64,000 nt of DNA from Obelidium mucronatum. Lineage: Eukaryota; Chytridiomycota; Chytridiomycetes; Chytridiales; Chytriomycetaceae. Positions 8,750 to 20,015 of the stretch are shown in pieces. The stretch is taken from positions 1 through 64,000 of the forward strand of contig JAIVFH010000001.1 in assembly GCA_025765595.1 (NCBI GenBank), given 5' to 3'. Position 1 is the first letter of the stretch; each line of letters starts with the position of its first letter. Below the pieces are notes generated by a model. The model was not told the origin of the DNA. It did no database searches and was given only the letters and a program-made list of their open reading frames with translations. Both the position numbers and the translations under genes were made by a program.

Positions 8750-10811
8750 TTATTTGATTTGCACTTGAGCCGGAACCCCATTCGAATCCGTGTAATGCGC
8801 TGCAACGCTTCTGAATTCAATGTCATACGTGACAATAATCAAGTGTTTCGACAATTTAAGATCATCCAACTTCCAATCCATCCCGTTTTTCATTCTTCGA
8901 AAATCAATCACACAAAATTGGCTAAACTTCTCCAACATGTTGTCATATCCACCGCCAGCCTGAAATCTTTTCAAATGGTTGATGAGTACATTTCTTTCGC
9001 GAAGGAGTTCAATGCCCCAAAAAGTTTCCATATTTGCAGAGTGAATTGTGAAATCGATAAATCCAGTATCATTGTGTATTTTCCCAACATCTGGTGAAAT
9101 AGTAAATGCGTTTGGTGTCACTCGATATGCAGCTTGGTAAAACTCCATCTGCCACGCTCTTTCGAGTATGATTTCAGTTTTAACAGTCTTGGCTGTCAAT
9201 CATAAATTAAGAAGACGATTATAAATACAATATAAAATCGCATACTCACAAAAGGATGACCGGAAAGATGCATAATTAATTGCTCCCAGAGTTCGCACAA
9301 TCAGATCCAAAATACTATTTGGAGAAATTTCTGCTCTTGTTGCCCCGTCTCCCATCAGTTTTTCCGTATAGAACCGGTACATAATGCTCGAACTCCAGAC
9401 ATAGCTCCAGTTTAGCCCCTTAACTACCTCAACTAAAATACCACGCTTTACAAAGGGTTCGATGCCTTTCTCAGAGAAAATAGCCGAATGCAGTTTCTGG
9501 ACGTCATCGGATTTTAAAACTTGCACAGCTCGTGTGCACGTAAGGGCCTTGTACATTGCATTGCCCCAAATAATTGACTTGAGGTCCGTTAGATTTTTCG
9601 CCGTATTTGACAAACTTTCCTTATTGGCTTCATTAAGCTGCTTTACAGCCTCACTCAGCAATCCAACATGATTTCCAACCAACATTTGAAGCCATCTCGC
9701 AATATCTTCCATATTTGCAGTAGTGAAATCCTAATTGCGCTGCAAGTTAGACGATGTAACAACATGGGCAATATTACCAAATTCTTTTCGATATATTCAC
9801 AAACTTCGTCGTCTGTAAGATGTGGGTGCATGGCTACAGCTTCGTGGCGGAGTTCAGTCGGGGGTCCACTCTGAATTTTGTACACCTGCGCCATATGCAG
9901 AGAAAATTAGAATTTGAACGTGGCCGTCATATGTACCAATAGTTTTGATTGTAGTCCAAAAGGGGGAGCACTCATGCGCTGATGAGGGACGCACTGGGTT
10001 GGCATCAATACTTTCGCTGGATTTACACATCAAATGGCCCTCATCAATAATAAGGAACACCCTTGTTCTATTTCTGGCATATCTCTGGGCAGATAACAGG
10101 AGGCTTTCCCACGTGAACCGAAACAAGGAGTCGAATGACTCGGTAAACTTCCACCCAGCATTCGGACCGGAAAACTGTGCGATGGAAAAATTCAGAATAA
10201 TGACGTTTTCAGAGGTGTCTCTGTATCTTCGGTCGAGTTCATGTGCGACCAATGTTGCTGTTGACGATTTCCCAGTCATAGGAGTGCTCTTGAATAGTAA
10301 AACATTTGTAACGCCCAAGCGATGGATTGCTTCTTCAACAACTTTTGCACGGGAAAGAATTCTAGTGCTGTTGGCATCAATGCCTTCGTCCGGTTGTCGG
10401 CAATTTTCGAAACTTTGAAAAACATATATTCGTTGATTTTGTGTCAGAGCGGCCTCTGGAACGCCTAAGAGTACGTAAATAGAGGTCCAAATATTTGCAT
10501 TTTCGTTCGGGGTTCTTACTTGGCGGAAGAGGCACCACAATCACCACTGGATCTTCGTAGGACTCACCAAGTCCAACCACGCTTGCAGAGAATCTCAGTG
10601 GCTCGTTTGCGGCAAGTGAAGCTTGGTTCTTATAGACCTTAAGGCCAGAGGAGTCGACTTGTGGCTTCAACAGACATTCATTCTCCTTCCACACGGCCTG
10701 CTTCAAGTCAACAACATCAGCCATTGAGCCAAGGAGCAGTTTATCATCATCCGTATTCGGCAGTTGACTATGGTCAGGGTGGACAAGGCGGTACCAGATT
10801 GGGTGGGACAT
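8750..10811 (-). CDS. Crinkler (CRN) family protein: header, P-loop NTPase, nuclease domain
   Basis: Four exons: 10811-10520, 10455-9778, 9730-9250 and 9192-8750, with introns of 64, 47 and 57 nt. Residues ~1-97 match the ubiquitin-like Crinkler header (DLKQAVWKEN, ending VVIVVPLPPS). A P-loop NTPase follows, with an unusual Walker A (STPMTGKSS, ~154-162) and Walker B (VFLIIDEGH). The C-terminal ~145 residues carry FIDF..WGIELLRE, the pattern of the restriction-endonuclease-like (PD-(D/E)xK) domain of Crinklers. Such proteins act as nuclear or host-directed effectors or in inter-organism conflict. Lengths fit a ~630-aa product only if one base is removed at a five-C run near 9850, so a one-base frameshift (mutation or sequencing error) is present. 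No signal peptide is visible. Confidence 0.82.
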
Positions 10812-10936
10812 TTCGATTTCTTTCTTCTTTTTTTTTTTTTTTTTTTCTTTTTTTTTTGGGAAAATTTTTTCAACCTTGGTTCCATTTATTGTAAAACCCC
10901 CTTACACTCCCTTTCCCTATGCGTCCGTTCAACCAT
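10812..10936. other. poly(T) tract between genes
   Basis: The spacer between the fusion gene's stop and the Crinkler start holds two runs of about 20 and 9 T (10826-10857). On the transcribed minus strand these are A-runs about 15-45 nt upstream of the Crinkler start. Poly(dA:dT) promoters are known in fungi; a promoter role here is inference. Confidence 0.5.
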
Positions 10937-13900
10937 TTAATAGACTTCCAACACATACCTCTCCTCCTCCTTCAAACTCTTCAACTTCTCAGTCGCCTCC
11001 TCCACAGTCATAAACTTACTAAACGACGAAATCAACGCATCCCTGATATCCGGAACAGGCCATGTAGGTCCACACAAGTAGAAGGCACCTCCTTGCTTCA
11101 AAATCATGTTCGCCAACATGTTAATGTACACCTTCTCTTTTTGGTCTCGCGAAAAGGCCAAACGGAGGTGTGTCAGGAGCCCATCAAAGTGGTACGCTTC
11201 GAGTTCTTCTCCGTACAGGTACTCTTCGGCACGATGACGCGCTCCAAAGTAGAGAACCATGGGTCCCACCTTGTGGCCAAGAGACTTTTGGTACGCTCGT
11301 TCTTCGACGAAAGCACGGGAAGGTGCCATACCGGTTCCAAGACCAGCCATAATGACTGGGGCTTCGTGGGATGGTGGAAGCTTCATGACTGATGGCTTCA
11401 CGGAGACGGTGACGGCGGTTCCTGGTCTCAAACCAACAAGGTAACGAGTACATTGACCCATGCGGACCTTGCCAGACTTGGTCTTCCAGTCAACAACGAC
11501 AACAAGAAGGTGGACACTGGTGCGGTGGACATTCATCGAAGAGGAGATGGAGTAGTGACGTGGCTTAATGTTGGGGATAGTTGCCAAAAGCTTCTCAATG
11601 GATGGGTGAGCAGATGGGAACATTTGCAAGACGTCAGCAAAAGTGACAGTTTCCTCTTCTTGCAACTTGGCAAGGTCATCGGCACCCTCTCCACTTGCAA
11701 GGTATCCAAGACGTTCTCTTTCAGACATGACGGTTGCATGCTCAATAAGAGACTGGAAGAACTTCTTTCCTGGCTTTCCGAAAATGTCGACAGCTTCAGT
11801 AAACAATTGCGAAACGGTTCTGAATTCGCTTTCGATGGCACCAGTCTTTTCGTTGACTCTGTCGTAACGGATGACTTGAGATCCATCGGCTCCGTACCAT
11901 GCAAGGAATTCTTGAACGTGGTCTGGGTTGATTTGACCGTAGACTCCCAAAGCTTCACCAATGTCGTACTTGAGTCCAGAAGTTCCAATATCAAATTCAA
12001 TGTGGAAGACGTTACGCTCGTTAGTGTCTGGAGTCAAACGAGTGTTGCTGGTGACCTAAATGGAAACGCGAGACTTTAGATACCATGATTAACAAGTGAA
12101 AAAAAACAAGACTAACGTGGACAGTGAAAGTCTTTTCTCCCGCATCCGGTCTCAAAGCGCTTTGGAGCGCAAAGGCTTCCTTGAACAAAATTGGCGAAAG
12201 CCGGCCTGGTACTTTTCCACAGCCTTTCCAACAACCTCAACCTCCTCTTATTCCAAACCAGTCAGCTTCTTCAAAGCAAAGGAAGGTTGGAAGTACTTTG
12301 GCAACTCTCCACCAATCAAGGCAAAGCCCCACTCAGAAGGAGCATTGAAAACAGTCACAGTCTTCAAGGCCGTTCTCAACGCACCAAGCTTCGTTCTGTA
12401 AACAGTGTTATCAGTCTCGGTAGCACTCAATCCAGCTTCCAGTTCGCGGATGGCTGGGGCAGAGTCAACACCGTCCCACAATTTCGCCAAGAGGGCAATC
12501 AAAGCCAAGTTACGGTACTCTCCACGGTGTCCACGGAACTGGGTGTAGTTGAAGGCAATCTTGTCGGCGTCGATAACGGCGACACGCACTTTACGTGCAA
12601 AGAGTTGACGCTTGACGGCATCTGGAATTTCCTTGGTCAAATCAGCGATGGATGGGTTGGCGCCCGCAGCGGTTCAACAACAAGAGACCGCCTTCACGGA
12701 TGCTGGCGGCAACGTTGTAGGATTCAAGAAGGGACAATGTTGTGAACTGCAACATAGTTGGCAGTGTTCACCAAGGATGGGCTTTGCTGGGTGTGTGCAC
12801 CGTTCTTGGAGAAACGAATGTGGGTGGAGCTGATGGGTTCCACGTTGATGGATGAAGTTGTGGTGAAGATTTGAACGCTGGAAGCACCTTGGGATTCCAA
12901 GAGCTTAACGGCAAGTGGTGCAATGTTTTCAGTTTCGTCGGATTGTTGATCCCAAACAATGGCTTCGAAAAACGTCAGAGCTGTAAGAGTTGGCAGCGGT
13001 AGCTGGGGCTTCGATCTTGAAATCAAATCTGGCATCAGCGTTTCCAAGTCCCTGCAAGAACGCTTGAACGGCAGCAGCGTTGAAGTTTTCAACTCCGGCA
13101 GCGAAAGCGCCCTTAAAGATAGATGGGATTGGCAAAGTCCATACAGAGTCGTCTACCAAATCATTTGAATGAGAATTGGAAAAAGAGATAAATATAGAAA
13201 ATACTAACAGAAAGCGGATGTCACATCCAAGAACAAAGCTCCATGAGCATTGGATCCAGCAACCTTGGAATCGTCAATCAAGGCAATCTTCTTGACGGTT
13301 CTTGGGAGAGCCGCCAAAAAGTGGCGAGCAGACCAAGGACGCAACAAACGAATCTTCAAGAGACCAACAGATTGTCCAGCAGCAGACAGCTTCAAAACAG
13401 CTTCTTCGGCAACATTAGCACTGGTACCCAAAGCGACAATGACAGTCTCAGCAGAAGAAGAACCAATGTACTCAAAGAGTTTGTAGTGGTGACCCAACTG
13501 TCCAGCAGTTTCATAACGCTTTCAACAAGGTCAGCAACTGGCACAGAGCTGATGGCGGAAGCTTGGGAAACGGCATTCTTGACGATTTGACCCAAGGCAG
13601 AAGTTGGAATAATTGGAGCAACAGAGTTTTCATTGGCGTTACGAGCGCCATCAAAGAAGTGAACGAAAGGAGTATTGGTGACAGTTGCAGCGACATGAGC
13701 AACAAGGGCCAAGTCATGGGCTTCCTTCACATTGTTGGACCCAATGGAAGCAAAGCCAGTGAAGGATGTAGCAACCACATCAGCAACCGAGGTGTAGACG
13801 CCGAAGTCCTTGGTAATTCCTTGAGTAGCAACATGCATAACCACTGGCAGCTTATCAGCAGCAATTTGGTACATTGATGGAAGCATGTGGGACAAGGCAG

Positions 13901-15361
13901 CAGAGTTGGCCAAGACAGATACAGACGACCCTCCGTGAGCAGCTCCGTGAACAATGGCACCGGCTCCGCCGCGAGTTTCGATCTGAGCGGTCTTGTGGAA
14001 CTTTCCATGGGCGTTCTTGACACCCGCAGCAGACCATTCCGAAACAGACTTTCCAATGGTGGATTCTGGGATGACTGGGTAGACAAAAGACAAGTCAGAC
14101 AGAGCGTAAGCAACGTGAGCAGCGGCGTCTTGGCCAGAAATAAGCTGTGGGGATCCAGCAGCACGAACAGCAGATACAGGGGCTGGAGTGTAGACAGTTG
14201 GGATAACAACTGGGGAGACCTCGCGAGCAACCGCAACTGGGGCAGATTCGTGTGTGAACTTGTCAGAAGCGACAGCAACTGGAGAGGAAGCAGCAACGAG
14301 AGCAGCAGTGGCAGAAACGCATGGAACGACAACTGCCTTGAATCCCTTTTGTGCAAAGAGAGTAAACTCGTCATCCTGTTCAACGTTCACCCATTCACTT
14401 CCAGATTTGAGGCGAATGACGTTTTGACCCAGCTCCAACGCACGCAAAGCAGCATGAAGCATGGAGTCGCTTGGCTTTTCTGCATCAGCTGGAATAACCA
14501 TCAAATCTCCAGTCACCAAATCCAAAAACTCCCTTGGGACAGAGGCATCCGAGAGAACAAGCTCGGCTTCTGAAAGAGCGCGGTAAGCGCCAACTGTCAA
14601 GTCATCGATGAGTCCTGAACCAGTGCGAACGACACGAACAGTTCCTTGCTTGATACGTGGCACAGTTGAATGTAGGAGTTGACGAGAGCAGAAAGTTCAG
14701 CATCAGTCAAAGCAGCAAGGGTTTCTACGGCCCAAGTCTCAGAGACTCTGTTGTCAAAGTTCAGGCGACGCTGGTTGGATGCTGCTGATGGATCAGCCTG
14801 TTTCAGGAGTTGTCTCAGCTTGGCCAAAGACTCCAAGGCAGCACCCGCATGGGTGGGAATAGAGTTGACAATTTGCTTGCGCGACTTGGAGGCTAGACGG
14901 GGTCCGTTTCCGTTGGTTGAAATTGCGACTTGAAGAGACTGGGAGATAGGGGGTTAGATAAGAGAGACAACGGGACAAAACAAAGCACCGAAAAACAAAA
15001 AACACACCTGGTCCTTGTAAGTAGACATGAAGTAAAAGTCACTGAGATCAGCAGCAGAAGCAACATTCACAGGGACCTTCTTTTCCCTGCACAAAACTCC
15101 GATTTGGCGAGAAAGAGAAGCTGACACTGAGGAATCATTGCACACAAAGACCAAAGAGGCATTGTTCAAGTCCGCCGAATCAAATGTGCGGTCGATCCAC
15201 TGGATTGATCCGTTTGAAAGCACTTGTTTAAGCGCAGGTGACAGAGTGTTGAATGGGGCCACGACAGTCACCGCTGCGCCCGCTTCCACTGCAAACACGG
15301 CTCTGCTTGCGGCCACGTTATCGCCACCAACAACAAGCACCCGCTTGCCTGCAAGGTGCAC
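10937..15361 (-). CDS. siroheme synthase / sulfite reductase flavoprotein fusion (MET8/MET1-like plus MET10-like)
   Basis: Four exons: 15361-15008, 14938-13209, 13153-12117 and 12055-10937 (introns 69, 55 and 61 nt). Exon 1 is a precorrin-2 dehydrogenase domain (GKRVLVVGGDNVAASR). Exon 2 continues with a degenerate uroporphyrinogen methyltransferase-like half-domain, then the pyruvate:ferredoxin oxidoreductase-like N-terminal part typical of fungal MET10. Exon 4 is the CPR-type FAD/NADPH module with RHYSISSS and GLGTGMAPSRAF, ending in EERYVLEVY. MET10 passes NADPH electrons to the siroheme hemoprotein subunit in sulfite assimilation. The first codon read here is GTG, so the true start may lie in a short upstream exon. 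About six one-base shifts (near 14665, 13525, 12990, 12735, 12670 and 12190) and one in-frame TAA (12248-12250) interrupt the frame. Several shifts sit at short homopolymers, so either sequencing error or decay is possible. Confidence 0.8.
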
Positions 15362-15398
15362 GCCTTAGCTTGGTCCCCTTACGAACAAAACAACTTTG

Positions 15399-15599
15399 TT
15401 AAATAACTCTCAATTCGTCAGGAACCGTCATGATAGAGGTTTTGAGAAGATATCCAATCGCCCAAATATCGACGGAAGGGCCACGTTCAGGTGCATGATT
15501 TTCAGGCTCCAATTGAGAAATTCCAACTGCTTCGTCAAAATCTATGAGAAACCACTGCGTGTCTTCTTCAGATTTATCATCGCGAGAGCGACCAACATT
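15399..15599 (-). pseudogene. protein kinase, C-terminal part (downstream of DIRS-1 insertion)
   Basis: Read from 15599 down, the frame starts at the Asn that ends the catalytic loop (NVGRSRDD), then WFLIDFDEA (DFG position replaced by DFD), HAPE (APE position) and VDIWAIGYLL (alpha-F Asp). It stops about a dozen residues after alpha-F, so helices G-I are missing. The sequence above 15599 in the same frame belongs to DIRS-1. DFD-type kinases of this kind occur next to or fused with Crinkler headers; whether this one had a header cannot be seen. Confidence 0.65.
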
Positions 15600-15726
15600 C
15601 TTATAGTCAATCACAAGTGATTTACGAGGCCATCGGGGTGGAGCGAAAGCACGTTTGTAACGTTTGCCGATGTTGTCACAAAACGCGCCGTCATCCGAAC
15701 CTTCTTGCTCTGAAAAAAAAGTCTGA

Positions 15727-16822
15727 ATGCCTAAGAGATCTAGCGCCGCATTTGATGACGATGATTCGGGCGACGCTCGTCCCGCGTCGACTCCAGTCCA
15801 AACCAAGGACGACATTAACAGGAGTTCCTCCGCCAGCGACTCACTATCTGTTCGTTCAGAGGCCTCCATTCGGTCTGAGGCCAGCAGCTTCGCGCCTTCG
15901 CGTTTAAAGCAGTTTAAAAAGGCTCACCTGTCAAACTCGTCCAACAACAGACAAACGCAGCAACGCCACCCCGGCTGGACCGAAGGCCCCATCCGTTCAA
16001 CGGCCCGTTCCAGCATTGCCCACCACCTAGGCGGAAAATTGACCTTGTCACCGGTACCAACAAACGCTCGTGGCAGCAATGCTTCGGTTCTTCAAAACTC
16101 AGGCCCAAGGCAGAATGCTGAAGCCCTCCCGTCTGAAGAAGAAAGATTGGCAGCCTGCTACGCCGCTTTGACAAAACAGTCAGCGGTGCAGACAGCTTAC
16201 AAGTGTCCCCACGTTACCTCGAGGTCACTCAGATGCCAATATAAGTAGTTCCTTGCTATCTTTCGCGAATTGGGTTGAAAACTTCCCATCTCAGCCCTCC
16301 TACGGCGTCGACAGAACCCCATCGAGCGTGCTCCTAGCTCCCTCTCCAGCAGATTCACAGTTCTTCACAGTTTTGTGTTCCAAGACTGCAGCAAACTGGT
16401 GCCTTTTGATGCAGCAAACTGCTGCCTTTTGAATGAAACCGGAAAGCTTCTTCCACAAGTGTTCGGCGAATCACTACAAGGCCCTTTGTTGCCTCTGTCA
16501 CTCATACAAGCAACCGGAAACACACCAGCTTTCTTGTCCATTGTAAAAAACAGACCAATCCAACTCGAATTCTTCTCACCGCTTGCTTCAGTCACATTCA
16601 TTCCTTCTCTGAACGGGTCTCTGAACGCTCTTCCACCACCAAACCAAATAAGATCCATCTTCGTAGCCGCAAATCCTGAATCAGTCCCTTTAACTTTTGA
16701 GCATTTCTTTATCAAAAGATTCGCTGCCGTTGCCAATCAGTTCTTCATCGACGGTACTGGACACCCTTTTAGAGCCGAAGCGCTTCTTGGATTTTCTGGA
16801 ATCTTGTCATATCGGCTACCCT
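15727..16822 (+). pseudogene. gag-like ORF of DIRS-1, broken
   Basis: The first part (15727-16248) begins MPKRSSAAFDDDD and is Ser-rich, matching the DIRS-2 gag start (MSKRPNASFEDDDDDD). It shares SEEERLAACYAALTKQSAVQ with DIRS-2. A second part (16375-16824) shares GKLLPQVFGESLQGPLLPLS. The two parts are separated by frame changes around 16230 and 16400. The Cys/His-rich tail found in DIRS-2 is deleted, so the product could not be complete. Confidence 0.75.
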
Positions 16823-16829
16823 AGGGACC

Positions 16830-17980
16830 CTGACCTCCACAAACACTATCCCCCAGATCATGTCGTAGTACTCTGGAAAGGTGACATAAAAGGGGCATTT
16901 AGATTACTACCTTTACACCCAGTCCTATATGGCCTCCACTGGATCCACTATGAAAAAAAAAATTCTATCTGGATCATTGTGTATCCTTTGGAGTTCGAAC
17001 AGGACCCATGCTCTTTACATCAGCCATCAGCCATTTAATATCGTGGTACGCCGCAAGCATTTTGAAAATCTTGGCATTGGTTTTTATGGATGATTTCTTC
17101 GGAGCTTGCTACCAACTTAAACACGACTTTGACGCTAGCATCCCCCCAGAACCGATGACAACGTTGAAGAATTTCATTTACGAGTTAGGTATTACCACTT
17201 CTGACGAAAAAGACGAGTTCGGTCAGATAGTCACAATAACTGGATTCGTTGTCAACGCCATCAATTTGACGCTCAACATCACCGGCGAAAGTTCGCACAA
17301 CCTAAAATCCTTAGTTCACGATTGGGTGGAATCCTATCCAACTCCCAGAAAACTCCGAGACTGGAATTCACTGGCAGGATTCTTAAACTGGTCCTGTAAC
17401 GTCCATGTTCTCCTGAATCCTTGGTTTAGTTCACTATACAGAGTCATGGCAAAAGCAAATGGAAAAGCTCACTATCTTCTATCCCAAACACCCGAAGTGG
17501 CCGCCTCACTCTCTTACATCAAAGATTTCTTGAATGTTGCAAAGCCAGTTCGAATGTTCCAATTTGAAGCTTGGGATTTACACGACGCCGACTTAGTATT
17601 TTACGCAGACGCGTGCCCATTTGGTTTCGCTGTTTGGTTCCCCCAATTCTCCACTACTATTGGTTCGACGGCTTGACAACAGGAGTCGGTTTCAACATCG
17701 ACGGCGTTCAGATGCATATTGGCTCTCCTGAACTATTTGCCCAGGCAATGGGTTTCTTCATCGCAGCTAAAAACCGCTACCCAGGGAGAAGAATGTTGGG
17801 TTTTTGTGACAACAAGGGTGCTCGAGCAAATTTCGATACGCTGCACTCTTCAGTTCCCTTGAACGTATCCATCTTGCAAGCCTTCATCGCACTGTAAGCT
17901 GAACACGGTTGTTCCCCCAGAGTTGCCTACATTCCAGGGAAAAGGAACATAGTAGCTGACGCTGGCTCCAGACGTTGTCT
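16830..17980 (+). pseudogene. reverse transcriptase / RNase H of DIRS-1, broken
   Basis: Keeps the RT palm (VVLWKGDIKGAFRLLPLHP, then VFMDDFFGACYQ with the catalytic FMDD box) and the RNase H core (ADACPFGFAVWF, CDNKGARANFDTLHS, YIPGKRN..ADAGSR). The frame changes near 16975 and 17655 and has a stop near 17895. The RT finger region at the N-terminus is lost with the internal deletion. DIRS-2 carries the open version. Confidence 0.8.
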
Positions 17981-18143
17981 TTCGATGGTGCAGCTCTTGT
18001 GCCCTGGAGTAAAAATCCGCCCCCTGTCCTTTGACGACCTGTTGCCCCTCGCTGCTCCGTTCTCATCAGCGTTCAAATAAACCAACCCGTTTTCACAAGT
18101 CTCGACCGCTTTCTTCTGTTTTTGGACCAAAATTTTCAGCAAA

Positions 18144-18905
18144 ATGTCAGTCTTCAACGCCAGAAAAGCTTCCGCCCACATCTCTGGACCGTCACTCAAA
18201 TCAGCTGCAAATAAACTCATCTCTTGCGCATTCGAAGGCACTACTCTCAAGTCTCACGCTACCGCCTGGTCCCATTGGAAGCGTTTTGTTTCCGCATTTC
18301 CGGACTTAACCCCATCAGGCCTGCCTGACACTTCGGAGTTGCTCATTCTTTGGTGCACATGGATGCATCTAGCAAATTACTCACCTGCATCCATAGCGTC
18401 ATGGCTTGGTGGAATTGGCGCCGTTTACGCATCAATGGGTTTTGCAACCTCCGCGCAAGCAAACGTCTAAAATTAACCTTGCTCGGCATCTGCAAACAGC
18501 GAATTCGCTCGAACTTACCATCAAAGTGAGACAGTTTTTATTTGACCATCGACGATGTCAACTCAATAGTCATCAGCCAAACATGTCTACATATAACTGG
18601 TCTCTCTTCAAAGTCATGCTCATCCTCGGCTTCTTCGCACTGCACAGACTGGCAGAAATATCCGATTACGATGACCCGGTCCTTATCTGTCCATGGAAGC
18701 GCATATTGATTTCGTCACTTGATGCCGACACACTGGGCAGCTGAGTCAATACATTAAAATTCAAGGTTGTTGGACCTCTGACGCTTGGGAATCCTACGTC
18801 CGTTCTTTCCCAGCACTCCAAAAAGCCTTAGCTACAAAATCAGCATCCTTGCGTTCTCTCATCACCGGTGGACTCCTGCTGCTGCCTCCCCATAGCAGGC
18901 TTCCA
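18144..18905 (+). pseudogene. tyrosine recombinase of DIRS-1, broken
   Basis: The N-terminal part is clear (FNARKASAHIS, TLKSHATAWSHWKRF, WLGGIGAVYASMGF). The catalytic Arg region survives in HRLAEISDYDD near 18640. About 0.3 kb is then missing: the sequence jumps from SSLDADT to the segment around YIKIQG..W.SDAWESYVRS in another frame. DIRS-like elements use this enzyme instead of a DDE integrase. Confidence 0.8.
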
Positions 18906-19053
18906 TCGTAGGCCCCCATTTGTGGGGGGCCTGCCATCGTAGCCTCCACCATTCCTCTCGCTCTTCTTTGGGTACACTTACGCCAATAAAGCTTCCTTTA
19001 TCGTCACTTAACGATCGACCAGTGTGAGGGCTTGATCGGCGCCGTTCGATGGC

Positions 19054-19240
19054 CCCATCTGATGTCTCTATGGTAGATGCCTTTGGCGTGAATAATCTGC
19101 AATGTCTCCAAGATACACATGAGCGACTTCAAAAGACCCCGTATCGTTATTGGCAGTCTTTGAACTACACGTGGCAAAAAAGTAATTGATCTGTGCTCCA
19201 TTTTGCTCGAGAAGATTTGTTCAAATTTCGGGGGATCCAT
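19054..19240 (-). pseudogene. protein kinase, N-terminal part (upstream of DIRS-1 insertion)
   Basis: Minus-strand frame with a helix (LLKSLMCILETLQIIHAKGI) leading to HRDIRW, the catalytic-loop HRD of a protein kinase. The frame runs straight into the 3' end of DIRS-1 at ~19053. The missing catalytic-loop Asn is the first codon on the far side of the element (15599), so one kinase gene was split. The Gly-rich loop and Lys are not seen: upstream the frame ends close to TTAGGG repeats at 19252. Confidence 0.65.
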
Positions 19241-19247
19241 TTGTCAA

Positions 19248-19268
19248 AGTTGGTTAGGGTTAGGGTTC
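19248..19268 (+). repeat. short telomeric motif (TTAGGG)2
   Basis: GGTTAGGGTTAGGGTTCAG adjoins the 5' edge of the kinase fragment. 19269-19486 holds no gene that I recognise. Confidence 0.75.
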
Positions 19269-19486
19269 AGCAATGGCTTGGAGTGTTGCGTTCTAACTGT
19301 TCTGCCAGTTACAAAGCCTTCTGGTGTCACCAGTTTGTTTTTACTTCATTAAAGAAGAGCATGCAGAAAGTATTAATATTTCCTCAGTCCAAGAAGTTCC
19401 AAAAAGGCCAAATAAACAAGAACATTTATTTGACTCCGGTAATCCAAATAAATGAAGCAAAAAGACCCAACTCCCTCCACAAACAG

Positions 19487-19983
19487 CTAATAGGAATAAT
19501 TGTGTGGAAGGGGTGGTGGTGGTGGTGGTGCCGCACCCACTCCACTCTCCTCCAATACCTCCTCTTCTACCTCACCATCCCTATATTCAGCGCGACTGAA
19601 AGTCTCCCCCAATCTACTTCCCGCCTCTCGGGTAAACTCTCTTTCGCTCTCACGCACAGGAAGTCTCTCGCGACTGCGTTCACGTTCACGGCTGTCTCGA
19701 TGAATTCCCAGCCTTTCGCTACTGGTACCTCCACGCTCGCGGTCAGTTCCTCTATATCTGTCTGGTGACAAACGGCGTCTAGAATAACGCTCCACACTTC
19801 TTTCACGGACATCTCTTGAGCTACGATAGCGTCCTAATTTTTCAAGCGAAAATAAACAGTGTGGTAAGCACATGGAATTACACTGGGCAGTAGCTAACGG
19901 AGAGGAGTAACGTGAAGAGGGGAGGATGACTGAAGATATGGGTTTGGTTTGCTTTTTTGAGCGTTTTTTTCGTTTTTTTTTTC

Positions 19984-20015
<32 letters not shown>

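Larger units (their letters stand above)
15600..19053 (+). mobile_element. DIRS-1: DIRS-like tyrosine-recombinase retrotransposon, internally deleted
   Basis: Both ends match DIRS-2. The 5' end reads CTTATAGTCAATCAC..GTGATTTACG..GGCCATCG and the 3' end reads GAGGGCTTGATCGGCGCCGTTCGATGG. Inside, in order, are a gag-like ORF, reverse transcriptase, RNase H and recombinase. Compared with DIRS-2, about 1.5 kb is missing at ~16825 (the gag Cys-rich region and the start of RT) and about 0.3 kb at ~18735 (recombinase core). A ~23-bp duplication (16391-16440) shifts the gag frame. A GGCCCCC..GGGGGCC hairpin lies near 18915-18940. It sits antisense inside the kinase gene. Confidence 0.85.

Noticed and set aside
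10919..14573. Plus-strand ORFs across the sulfite reductase region
   Set aside because: They are antisense shadows; the minus-strand frames carry FAD, NADPH and NAD-binding motifs.
19500..19768. Plus-strand ORFs opposite the SREK1 RS tail
   Set aside because: Antisense of Arg/Ser/Glu-rich codons gives long but meaningless frames.
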